DNA of 64,000 nt from contig NW_019091385.1 of NCBI RefSeq assembly GCF_001949145.1, positions 2,105,002 to 2,169,001 of the forward strand, in the 5' to 3' direction. The position numbers were made by a program, and so were the translations under genes. Shown piece after piece: positions 10,566 through 23,100 of the stretch (positions within the stretch are counted from its first letter, which is position 1; the number at the start of each line of letters is the position of its first letter). Origin of the DNA: Acanthaster planci (lineage: Eukaryota; Echinodermata; Asteroidea; Valvatida; Acanthasteridae). A model generated the notes under the pieces. The model did not search any database and was not told the origin of the DNA. It saw only the letters and a program-made list of their open reading frames with translations.

Positions 10566-10865
10566 CACTTTGAGAAAGTGGACTTTGTTTCCTTATTATA
10601 GGAACAGGGTGCTAATGGCAATGAACCCCAAGCTAGGCTACGTTTCTTTAAATTTTTCTGAACCAACCACATTTTACGCGAACATTCACCGACGAAGTGT
10701 GCTGACAAAATACTCACAATCAGTCCAGTCACGCCAGTCAACACGCGCCGCCATATTTGAAAGAAGTTTCTGTCTCTCGCGAGTCGCGAGTATTTGCGAG
10801 AGATTGGATACGTGTCACTGGTACTTTGTACGTGAACCCGCGACTAAATATGCCACCGATACACT

Positions 10866-10925
10866 GTTCATGTACTGTACATATACATGTACACTGTACT
10901 GTACATATGGACATGTACTGTACAC
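10866..10925. repeat. TACATGTA-type palindromic cluster
   Basis: Repeated self-complementary units (TGTACATATACATGTACA, TGTACTGTACATATG, ACATGTACTGTACA) occupy 60 bp. Similar TACATGTACATGTA words recur throughout the window, for example near 16980, 27880, 29150 and 58020. Confidence 0.7.
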
Positions 10926-11079
10926 GAACCCACGGAGGGTTATAGCACTATGATAAACATTATGTAAAGTTAGGAATTTATTTGTATCATTATTCGTCTA
11001 GATTTTTTCCCCAAAAGAGTTCAACACATATAATTTCTGTCGGTAACACATGCATTTTTTGCAGTAGTAATTCAAAGAA

Positions 11080-11106
11080 ATGGATCCAGTGCCTTCCTAC
11101 GAAGAG
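11080..11106 (+). CDS. NDFIP: NDFIP exon 1
   Basis: ATG at 11080 and donor GAAGAG|GTGAGT, phase 0, encoding MDPVPSYEE. A TAA lies in frame 12 bases upstream, so this ATG is the likely start. A possible acceptor (ttttttgcag, ending 11064) suggests a spliced 5' UTR exon further upstream. Confidence 0.8.
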
Positions 11107-14100
11107 GTGAGTCATAGAATACTATGTACTTTACTAGTTAAAAAAGATCGGGAAAGTGACCGAGCTAAATCAATGATCAGTATCACTGCACAAACAAGAA
11201 CTAATCACTCGATGAAACCGGAAGTTAACCTAATGTCTGACAGTATTACAAAATGGAGATCTGGAAATTGATTTGAGAAATCCAACTATTCTCAGTTCAA
11301 TACTAGGACTTCTTTTTTATTTGATTTAAATATATTTGAGTTTTTTGTGTCTTGTGTGTGTGTTTTTTGTTACTTTGATGTTGTTCATGTTGTCATTGTT
11401 TGTTCAGGCTAGGCCAGTAGGCCTAGGCCTACTTGTTATAGAAGTGACCATGTGTAAAATCTAGAAGCCTTAACCCAGGGGTTAACTAAAAAGAAAAAAG
11501 TGAGGCCTATTACAATCCTATTTCCCAGACACACAGTGTAAGATCATGTTTTTGTATGCTTCAATTATTTAATTAGGCTTGTAAAGACAGGGAGAATCGC
11601 ATTCAGCATGTGACCCTCGCATTGGTGGTACCGCCACCCTCACCTGCTGACACTCAGCCAGGCACACCAACTCACAAAGGTATGTATTGCATACTTTTCC
11701 TTGTCAGCTCCTCCTGCAGCTGAAATCAGTTTTTGTGAATTAGGTGTAACATGTGTGACAGTATAGTCACCAAGTCCCTAATGTCGCCACTTACTGTGAA
11801 AACCAACCAGACTTAACAACAGATGATGAAATTAGGGACCTTGGCGACTATACCGTCATGCATGTTACTATTTTGACTGCCACAATGTGAGGATTTTTTG
11901 GTGATTCACTGTGTGCAATTGTGTGAAGATATGTTTTTGAATAACCCTTTTGAATGGTTGTGATAGATCTTCCTGAATGTCCATTCACTCACCTGTGAAG
12001 ATTTACAAACCCCTGAAACTTATCACTCTCATTCTCTTTCATTTACACAGCAAAAATTTAAGTTGGGGATGATTGTCAACTGCTGTTAAGTTTATTTCTT
12101 GTGTGATAATCACTCTTCATGATGTTTGCTGAGAATGGACATTTTTATGGAAGAAAGACTCTTTTCTGGTTTGATAAAACCTGATATGTACTATTTTCTA
12201 ATGGTGTTTTAGATGAGGAAGAGATGCTCATACCTCCTAATGAGGCCCCACCACCCTATGAGGAACTTGAGGATATGAAAAAGCCACAGACGCCCCCCTC
12301 TGATCAAAGTTGGACTCAGCCCACCCTGGAGGAGAAACTTGTGCAGGCTGGGTTACTCAGTGTAAGAATCCCAAGAATTGCATCAGTTCTCATATATGTG
12401 TCATTTCTCCATTCTTCCACACACCCAAAGATATTTTCTATCACTTGAGGAGGGTGTTGTCGTTTCTTGGCCAGATTTATATATATTCTGCATTTTTCAG
12501 CTGCATGTCCTTTGGGTAAGAGAAATCGGTTCCATGTTTATTATCTGAATGGAGGAGTGCACATTTGTGTAAATTACCCATACAACATGTCTGACAAAGA
12601 ACTGAACAGTATAACTTGCTAACAACAGTTCAGTAATGCAAAACTTTAAGTGCTATCAGTGACTTTCTTAAATACACATCAAAGTTTGATCAAACTGAAA
12701 AGAAGCTCTTGATGCATTTACATGATGTTTGGATGGGAAGGATTTATAGAAACCTTGATAAGAGGAAAAAGCCATGCTTCATAAAATGTACAATTATTCA
12801 CCCGTGAAAGGTTATTTAGATGCAGTAACAAACTGCCAATTTGATTTTACAGGATTTGTAATTTGATTTGGGACTTTTTTTCACAGGAGGATGATCTGAA
12901 GGAAGACTCTGGGTCCATGCTGGGTGGTGATTTGATGTTCATTGTAGCATTTTTTAGTAAGTTTAACCACTCTATATATTTTATATCTTTGTATACATGA
13001 CCCTTGCCTCTAATAATTGAAAGGGGCAGAAGTTGGTGAAGTTGTTATTGCCTGCAACCTTGTTAGCTTTGGTTCCAACCCTGGCCAGGCCAACTTCTGT
13101 AATTTGTTTCTCAGATCTGTGAATGTTGCTGGAATATTTATTCAAGGTTTTCCTACCATCACTCTGAGTTCAACATTAAATGTACTTCCTCACTTTTTCT
13201 GCATTTTTTGATTATTACAATGCAAAAAAGCACAATATCCTTTTCAGGATTCCCTTCTTTTGTAAACAGAAGTAAAAAACAGAAGAAGAAGTAACAGTAC
13301 AAAATCAGCTGTGCCCATTAATGCTGTGCATGGAATGGAAACATTTACACTAGTTTTAAATATATTTCCTCATTTTATTGTATAATATCTCAGTGTTTTC
13401 CACAGGCTGTTTTAGCAGGGCGGACCGCCCTGCTAAAATTTGTGCCGCCCTGCTATTTTTTTAGTTGTGTATATTTCCCGGAATGTCAACTTTCTCAAGA
13501 TTTTAATAAAAAAGAGGTTTACCACAGTTTGTGGATTGAGTTTGAGTTTACCGACGACGCTTATTATGTTAGATTTTGTTATGCATAGTCAACCTCGTAC
13601 ATTGTATTGCGCAAGCGTGTACATGTACACACAGTGCATGTGACTGGTACCTGTGGCGCAACATTGTTTTGCGGAGTATGCCCGGGTGCCAGTGGAGCAG
13701 CCCCCACGCGCGTTCTGCTCCGATGAAGGGGTTGCTTCATTTTTAGGACGTGAGCTGGAAACTGTAAACTTATCTTTGCCTGAACATATTTCTTTTGTCC
13801 TTTTTTATTCAAGGGTGCATTTTGAGGCTTGTTTTTACTGTGCCTTTTCACAGTCAACTGATCATTGAGAAAACCGCGCGCTCTGCTCATCTCAAGCATG
13901 TCTCAAGTCACTAACATGAGGTTCTGCTAAAAATGCTCCGGAAATTTAAATAATTTCGTCATCAAATCTTTTGATGAAGAAATTCCTCCTGAAAAATATC
14001 CAAGCCAGTATTTCACATTGTAAATGCAATCAGATTTGGGGCCAAATTACAGATGAAAGTGGACTGGAAATTGCCCCAGAATGCACCACAGTGCATCTAG

Positions 14101-17100
14101 AATCCAAAATTTTCCGGGGCCCTTAAGCAAGCCCCGGGCGCCATGCCATAAGGGCTTCGCGCTCGCAATTTTGTCTACCGCCCTGCCAAAATTTTTGGCC
14201 GTGAAGAACACTGATATCTGGTATTGCAATTTGGCTGGTTTGGATCAAACATGCTGATATACAACCATACCATGTTTTGCAATCATTGTATGTGGGACTT
14301 TGGTGATCAGGATTTGTAACTAGAGAGAAAACAGTCCACATTATTTTTAGTTTCAAATCCATTTGTCACAAAGGGTGCATTTCATTAGTTTACACAGGCT
14401 ACTCTGAGCTGGAGCTGGGGATGGCCAGAGATGCTGAGGATGAGGTTTAACCTGAGTCAACTCATGGAATTTAATAGAACTTACCCACTGTACAGCAGAA
14501 AACTGTTTGAATGATGAAATCAATACTATTAGTCAGCCCCATCTCCTTTGTACCATGGAAATGATTCTGAACAAAATGTATTTACATATTTGTCAAAATG
14601 CTTGAATGCTAATTGGGTGAACTTATTATTTGGTTTTGAGCCCATGCTTATCAGCATAAACTACATAAAAATGAGATGAGAGCTGGACATATTGTACATT
14701 AAGGAACATTCTTATTTCTACCTGAAAATAATTATTTGTCTGGAAAGTTTAGTTTTGTTGGGGGCGGACCTTTTCTCAAACTGTTTTAAAGGTGAAATTT
14801 GCAAGGATTAAAAAATTCTCGGCAATGGGCAGCATTTATAAACTTACTGCATGTAGTATCAACACTGTATATGTGTTCAGGTAATGAAAAATTAAATACA
14901 TCAGTAGTTTGAAAATTGGCTTCTTTTTTCCTTCGTAAAGTGAGTACAGGGGTAGTCGATTTTTGTAACGATCAACTTTCAATATTTTTCAACAAGGGAT
15001 GTTTGAAAACTCTCTCTTCCTTTGGTTGGAACCTGCTTGCATTTGTTAAACTTGCAAACTGTTTCGATAACCTGTTTTTGTAGTTTGTTTCAGCTTGTAC
15101 GTATGCTATTTAAAATTACAAACTAAGCCTTGTGCAGTTTGGAATTTTCTGGTTTTCATCAGAATTTACATTTGTGAGCCTAATCAGTTGTTGAATCTAT
15201 TTTCATTTCTTTTCCAGTTGCTTTTCTGTTCAATTGGATTGGTTTTCTCTTTGCCTACTGTCTGAGTGCTAGCGTTGCCGGGCGATATGGCGCACTGTCT
15301 GGATTTGGGGCATCCATGGTCAAGTGGACATTGATAGCTATGGTAAGATCACCAAGGATAGATGTAGCTTCATTTGGAGAAGGTTTGATGTGGATTGTAG
15401 CACATACAAATCACAACACATGATTTTCAAGTTACAGGGGCAGTAACTTTCCAGCCAGGGTACTCAACAACTCTGAATAATAGCTGTTTTCATTAAGCCT
15501 TGTTCCCAGTGGACTTTTTCTTCTGTGGGCACGTGGAAACTTACTGCGACATTCCTTCGTGTCAATGTATCTCGCATTCCCACTTGGACTTTTTTTTCTG
15601 TAACAGAATGTTTATTGGCTGTGTTAGGCCTAATAATACCATCTAATCACATTTCCTGCACTGTACAAATCATGACAAAATCAGCAGAATCTGACAAAAG
15701 CAAAGATAAAATCTGACAAATCTGCCATGAAAAAGATGAACCCATTCAGGAAAAGCCCCGTACACAATGTGTGTATAGCTTTATCTGGGCACGCTTCACT
15801 GTGTGTACGCAGCATGCTGCTGTACTGACGCAAGCAGCTGGAGACTGGGAACCATACAACCATTTTAGCATGCCCACTACCGATCTCTACGTAAGCAGTA
15901 GTCTGGTTTGTATGTTTAGTGTGGTCGTGGTCAATCTACGTTGTATGGGAACTGTTCCCATTGGACTTTTTTGTGCCCCTGCACAACTTACTGTGGCTGC
16001 ACGGAACTCTTCCACAACCCTTTTTTGCCTGTTATTTTTATATCATGATCACCGTAAGTTGACAGGGACCTCAAATTTTGTAATACCATTACAGAAAACA
16101 TCTCATCTCTGTTTACCTACATTTGCATATCAGCGCGCATGCGCGTCAAACCTTGCTCAAAAAGTTGCCCAAGCTACACCCTGCACATGTCCCCCCATAA
16201 AAGGCCATGTGGCACTAAGACTCGTCCTAGTTGTTTTCAGCGACGCATGCAGTCTACATCATGCGAAATCAGAGTACAATTGAGCTTCATGGTCATACGC
16301 AATCTTGCTGAATTCCACGGAGAACTGTTAATTCAAGCCACGTTCTGGGCAAATCTTCCGGTCCCTCCAGCCTGATCGGCCCTCCAAGCGTGGTACGAGC
16401 ATCCAGATTTTTCAACAGTGTTTCCCAAGAACTATCCCCGTTTCATCTGGCAGATTCCTTCACTCTTTGAAAAAGCCCATGATTTAACTGTCCCTCCAAA
16501 TCATGAGACTGCTTGATGGGACACTGATGAGGATAGCCTCCGTATTCTTCAGCAGGCTAATCTATCATTTACACTCATGACAGAAGTACATGAGGGTAAG
16601 CTTCAACCATGTCGGTTTCCATTTCCAGTCATGCCTTGTTTACATGTTCCATCTTATCGTCAAGTGATTGTAGGGATTTTGGCACATGTACATCAGGATA
16701 AATGATCCCACCAGTATTGCGCCATATCACTGGACCCCTACTTATTTTTGTATACTGCTCACAACAAACAGACAAACGGAACACGGTCACCAGGGTAACA
16801 TCGTTACCTTTACAGAAATGTTTATTTCACAGTAATCAAAGTGTCTTAATCTCTTATCGTTCATCGGGCCAATAACTACATGCTCAAAAACTGCATGGTA
16901 TGTTTTCGAATTCCCTTGGTACAATGAACCACTGACTGCTTTCTTGTGATCCTCTTGCATTATTCCAATAGAAGAATATACATGTACATGTACTTAGTAC
17001 ATTTATTTACCTGTACTCACCTGATGCCTAGTTCTTGGCACCAGAACTTGACACGGTCAATTAGGGTCCCGATAAATTTGTTGTGTAGGAAGAACACTAT

Positions 17101-20100
17101 GACTAGGACTAGTATTTTCTCTACTTCAGGTTTTGAAAATTATTCCATTTACTGCAGCTGTAATAGTTCTAAATTCCACTGAAGCTGTTGTCACTAGTCT
17201 CCATTGCCTTACATTTGTCCTTGATGGCTTCAGACAACGAGGGCTCTTGTACTTAAATTTAAGTCACAGCACTACATTTTTCTACTTTGTTGGGTTCGAG
17301 ACGGACCCTCAGGTGCAAGGTCTTCCAGCTGGGTTCCTGTGTGCGTTTGACGACTTGACGTGCAGACCATGCTTTGAGTGTTTTTGGCTGCACCTATTCA
17401 GTGTGCTCCACGCATTACCTTGAGGCGCCTTTCCATATGTACAATTTGGGTGCGTTGCGAGCCGGCGTGTTCATGCGTTTCACTTTCACAGAACTTAACG
17501 CTCATGTGCGTTGCATTCCCGGTTAGGGTCACTCCAGGAGCTATTTCGTCAAGCGCGTGGAAGGTGCCTTAGCTTGCGCACCTACGCGATGAGCAATGAT
17601 TGCCTTTTTTATTTACTAACAACAAAATAAATGGACCTTTCAGCAAGGTTTGACATGCATGCGCGCTGATATGCAAATGTAGGTAAACAGAGGTGAGTGT
17701 TTTCGTACTAGAATGGAAAATCCCGTTGGATTTGGGAAGTCTTCATATGCAAATGTAGGTAAACAAAGGTGAGTGTTATCTTACTAAAATGGAAAATCCC
17801 ACTGGATTTTGGGAATTCTTGAGGAAAGTCGCGGTAAGTTGACCAAAAAACGTCCAGTGGGATCACAGCTTTAGCTTATTTGAAGTATGGCAGACACAAG
17901 AGGAGGGTGTTATTTGGTTTGGGTAAAATTTTCTGTGTTTGCTCCAAATTTACCCACTTCAAATAGCATCCTGCAGTTGTGTACACTGTGCTTCAACATT
18001 GCTGATACATGTACTTCCACCTTTGCTGAAGGACTTTGTGTTTGTCATGTTACTGTGTGCCAGCATTTGCCCATACCGATCCTTAACAGAGATGGGCATA
18101 ATCCAGAGAAAGAAAGGGAAAAGGATAAGTGAACATTGGTATTGCAAACATTTGTGCTCATGAGAAGGCCATCATAAAGTTCATGTAGATTTCTGAGTGA
18201 ATCCTTTTACTGATGAATGGAGACTGACGAAAACTGCTGTTGCGATCTCTGATGATCGAAACATTTGAGCTCACAGCATGCAACTATTACTCTTCTGCCC
18301 TGTTACAGTATTCAGATTGCTGCAGCATGTATTTGAAGGAAGCAACATGCCTGCTGATTGCCCTCACTCTCAGTGGTAAGTTTGAACAATTAAGCAGCAT
18401 AATGCATTATCTGTAGACAGTAATCGTCAAATGCATCATGAAGCTGGCTGCTACTGTTAACTTTATTTGCTGCCCTCAGTAGTTCATAGAGGTTAAATTT
18501 TGTATACACATGGATACTGTGAAAGAAGAATGCTGCCCTCTGTGTTTCATGTCTACCAACATAATAGCTGTGATTTATTTTTGGAGGGATTTCAGTACAA
18601 TGAACCATTTAATGTAGCATACATCATTGGAAAAATCTCAAAAGTGAAACTGCTGAATAATCTTTTAATGTCTTACTTGAAAGTAAGTAAATTACGGTGG
18701 CAGCCAGTCTTTGAAATTTTTCTCCCAGAAAGCTGATATTTTTGTAGAAACCAAATTCTGTACTTTTTCAAGGGATCGTTCCGATGATAATTGGAAAATA
18801 CGGTTCATTTAAATATTACTAGTAAATGTCAACGAGTGCAACAAACAAAATTGCCCTCTTTTTTTCCTCAATAAATTTCCTCATAGTGCAGTGCTGTATA
18901 TAAGCAGTACATTGTACACTCCACATACATGTACGCAGTGGGCATTACAATTTGTGTGAGGTGCTTGTAGCTGTTGCAGGAGTCTACATGAATGGGTAAT
19001 AATAAAAGTCGTCAACATGCCTTCTGAAAATCCAAACACATTATAAACTGACAGAACAGATACATAAATGTAACAGATAGTCTGCAAGAGGAGATTTTCG
19101 TGTCCAAGGCTATAGTTTGAACAATTACAGCAAAATGTTCATTGTGTATTCATGTTATCTGGCTGATAGTTTGGAATGAGAATGTACATGTAAAGGGATG
19201 GCAATGTATGAAAAGAATTTTATCAAGCTTCATCAACCCCTTGTAGGAATGGTAAGTGGCAGGAGTTAATGTTCCACCCCAAAACTCTTAGGGCTGTAGT
19301 TGCTGATAGTTGTCTTTGTGATAAACAGAACTCTAGAGAGTGGTGCTGTAATGTCAGATTGGCAAGGTTGAATCACATCCAGGCAAGATCCAAGGGGCCA
19401 GCCACTTGAGATAATAGCCCAGCCCAAAAGGATAAATTTGTATAAAAAATAAAAGAGAAGTGGTGATAAGAATGATAAATGATGTTGATTTGTTCCTGTA
19501 TAATCCAACAGGACATTTTTGGTGGTCTTTGTACACAACTGTGTCCACAGGCTCAGATGTTGTAGCTCTTTTTAAAGGGAAACCCAAGCATTCATTTACA
19601 AGTGGAAACTGTTGAAAGTGGGATTTTGGGGGTGGGGTTGATATGTTTAGGCTGTGAGCCACTGTGTCACAGGTTTACGTTTTGCAATAGTTACAAAGGG
19701 AAAATATTTTATAATCAAATAATGGACCATACATAGCTTTGCCTGAATTTCTTTGGCTGATGCAGAAACAGTTCCTGTACTACAAATGGGTTGAGGAATT
19801 GCATATGCAAACTGTAATCACAGGAATATCACAGGAGTTGTATTAATCAAGCATTCTATTTTGTTTCATGGTGATGGAGGTTGTCTTAAAGACATGTATC
19901 TCAGCTTGAAAGAAACAGTTTGACTAATACATGCAGGTGAAAAAGCAAGTGAATATGTCTGGCTGGTGTGTTACCTACTGGTAGCTTGCTTTGTAAACCT
20001 TTAATTTTGATGGATTGTTCACCTTTGCCTTTTTTAACACCATTCCTCCATCAGTTGAAAAATGATGCATGTTAAGCTGATGTTTTGAAATTATGGGTAC

Positions 20101-23100
20101 TCTTTAAAGGCTGGTGATAGATCCACACACACCACATCTTCAAAATATCTGATGGCCAATGTCTAATTGATCGCAAATAATGATGAGACACTGGGTCAGC
20201 CAATCCGCTTATCTCTTGTCAAAACATTCTAGGACTGTCCCACGCATTAATCATTCCTTTACAAAGTAAAAAGAAAGAGTAGCATGTGATGGGAAGAAAC
20301 CAGTGGGAGTGTTTACTCTGCGGAGCGAGATTGCACCCTTGTTATCTTGTAATTCAGGTTAATTTATTTTAGCCAGCGTTTCTGAGCCCTTGCTGAGAAT
20401 TATTATAAATTAGTTACTGTGTACTTTTTATTTTGATTTCTTGCTTCCATGCTTGTGTTGTCTTTTTTCTTTCAAGTATTAGTTTACATTAGGATCTATC
20501 CATAGCGTATAATGGCTTAGGAGCTATGCAAAAGTGGAGTGCCATTGAAGGAGGTGATAAACATTGCCAGTTCTTTATAAAGGTGGAATATTTCTGCACC
20601 CTGAGAGGCATGCAGTTATTTTTGTTATAAAGACTACTGAAACAGCCGAATGTGCTGACGTATTTCTCCAAGTGTGACTGGTCAGAAGATTTCTAAAGTT
20701 AATGTACCTTTTCATCTGCAGAATATGGTGCGTATAACATTAACCTGTTTCAAGAGAATTTTGCGAAGTAATAAAAAAGTGGGATGATGGCCACACATGA
20801 CATGACTCTAAGTTACATACCACACATCATTAGACCTACAATGAAACTGAGGACTGAAGTATCCATTGGGGTTGTGGGTTCGTAAACATAATAATAGGTT
20901 ATTGGTTGTAAAATTATTTATCTCCCTTTTTTTTACTTGAATACACGTATATCTCTTGTAGCCCACCCAAAAAATACATGTATATGTACTATAAATTTTG
21001 ATTTATTTTTGGGGTTGAGTCAGTAACAGGCATAAATATCTACCACTTGTAATTTCACATACTGTATTTCTTCAACTTTGATCCATGTACAGTGTAGGCC
21101 TATGTAGGTCTTGCAACTGACAGTTCCTAGGATTGGATCTCCTTCCCCCAAAAAGTTAATTATGAGACTACACTGTGCCAAGTTTCTGCATATTCTAGCC
21201 TCTGAAGCCCTTCTAGTTTCCAAGAACTGGTGTTTTTGGAACATTGCTTGAAAGGTTTCGTGCACATGTGCACAAAAAAGAAACAAACTCGAGGTTGAAT
21301 GTTGTACATGCAGTTTTGGTTCACTACATGTAATTTCATTTGGCATGTGCTGATGGCAGGCTCAACAGCATTGCAGGAAGGATCAAAGATGCTGTTTCAT
21401 TATATAAACTGAATGTGGATGCAGTATCCAACTGCACGCAATACGGCAAACCTTATGAAAACTGTGGTTTATGATCAGATCACAGTAAACAGCCTGAACT
21501 AGGCCAGCCACAATAGAGCCAGGATTGGCTGGCAAGCCAAGCATTCCGGAAGCCTCCTGAGCCTGCACCTGTCCCAATGCCCCTAAACTTCAGGGCAGGT
21601 GTTGTCATCCCAGAGTTGATGAGGACAGGTGCCGAATGATAATGGCCACATCAATAAGAAGCCCTAGCGTGGGGGAGATGGGGGAGGAGAAGCAAAATAG
21701 GTAGAAGCACCAGTAGGAGACCCTTGACCATCTTTTAAGACCCTGACATGCTTTGGGGCATTTTAATGGGAGAGATTTTAGAGGGGGATAAGCCAGGTAT
21801 TTATGGAATAGTTCCGGGATGAGATGTTTTTCTTGACTGATACCAAGTTGGTCTCGATGTGGTGGGAATTGCCCAAAGTTAGTTTTAAGCAATGAAACGT
21901 TAAGCAACACATTTCCCCACAACAGTGTATTAGGAGAGCAAGTGTAAGTGTTGCATTTGTATGAGTGTTGTCGTATAAGCAGTTCCCTGGTGGATTATGA
22001 GTAGTGGGGGAGTTGATAGAAGTTCTATTTAGATCAAATGTTTTCTACTCCGTTCACACTTTATTAGTCATTTAGGATTCCTTACAATGGCACATAGTGG
22101 TGGTCATTTAATTTCTGACCACTGCTTTGTTTAGATTCATTAAAAACATAAAGAAAGATGGGTTTTAGGGTGCCAGTGATTGCTGTCCATTTACACGGAG
22201 ACAGCAATCAGCTATTCAGCTATCATACAACACCTTCATAAATCCCTGTTCTCTGATTGGTGGATCCTTGATCACATGGCATTGAATTATTTGTACCAAC
22301 ACAAAGCTGGCGGATGACGTGCGCATGATGCACATGCAGAGTGCAAAACATTTATAACAACTGTGCGTTAGAAATGGATAACGAACACCTCCGGATCGAT
22401 TGCACTGCAGCTTCTGCATAGTGGTGCCGTGGCACAAAATATTTACAGCAACTTGGTGGACTTATTAGATCCGACGTTCGCAATTTTAACTGACACAGAA
22501 ATTGACAAGTTTGTCAATGCAGCTGATGCTGCCAGCACTAAGAGACAAATAAAATATTCTACAAGTAAACCAATCAGATGACGAGGATTTATACAGGTGT
22601 TGTATAAAACAAATAATACATGTTTTATGCTGTGCGATGGTAAGAATAATTGCATTCAGTGACAGTTGAAATGGTCTATTCCACTTGCCTTCGACGATCT
22701 ATTTCACGAGGTGAAGCCAAGTGGAATAGACCGTTTCATCTGTCATCTTGTGTAATTATTCTGACCATCGCACTCATAAACATTCATTATTTGTATAATG
22801 TCCAAATATCGATTACGCATGCAGTAATGAAATGTCTTATTGCAAGAAACCCTATTACATTCTTTTCTTCACAGGTGTACTTGTATTTGGCCGTGGCATC
22901 TACATGTACATGAAAATTAAACGTCAGCTACAAGGTGGGAAGCGCATACAATATGTGTACTGGCAAAACATGTGAGGAGACCACGCTTATGTATGTATAC
23001 CTGCAAAAGTCTGCATGGGATTGCATGACATGTTTAACATCATTTAAATTATGGAAATGTTTCAGTTACTCAAGTCAGATTTGTTGTGGTGTATTTTTCT

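Noticed and set aside
15771-16283. 170-codon plus-strand ORF
   Set aside because: It runs across the arms of an inverted-repeat element and resembles no transposase.
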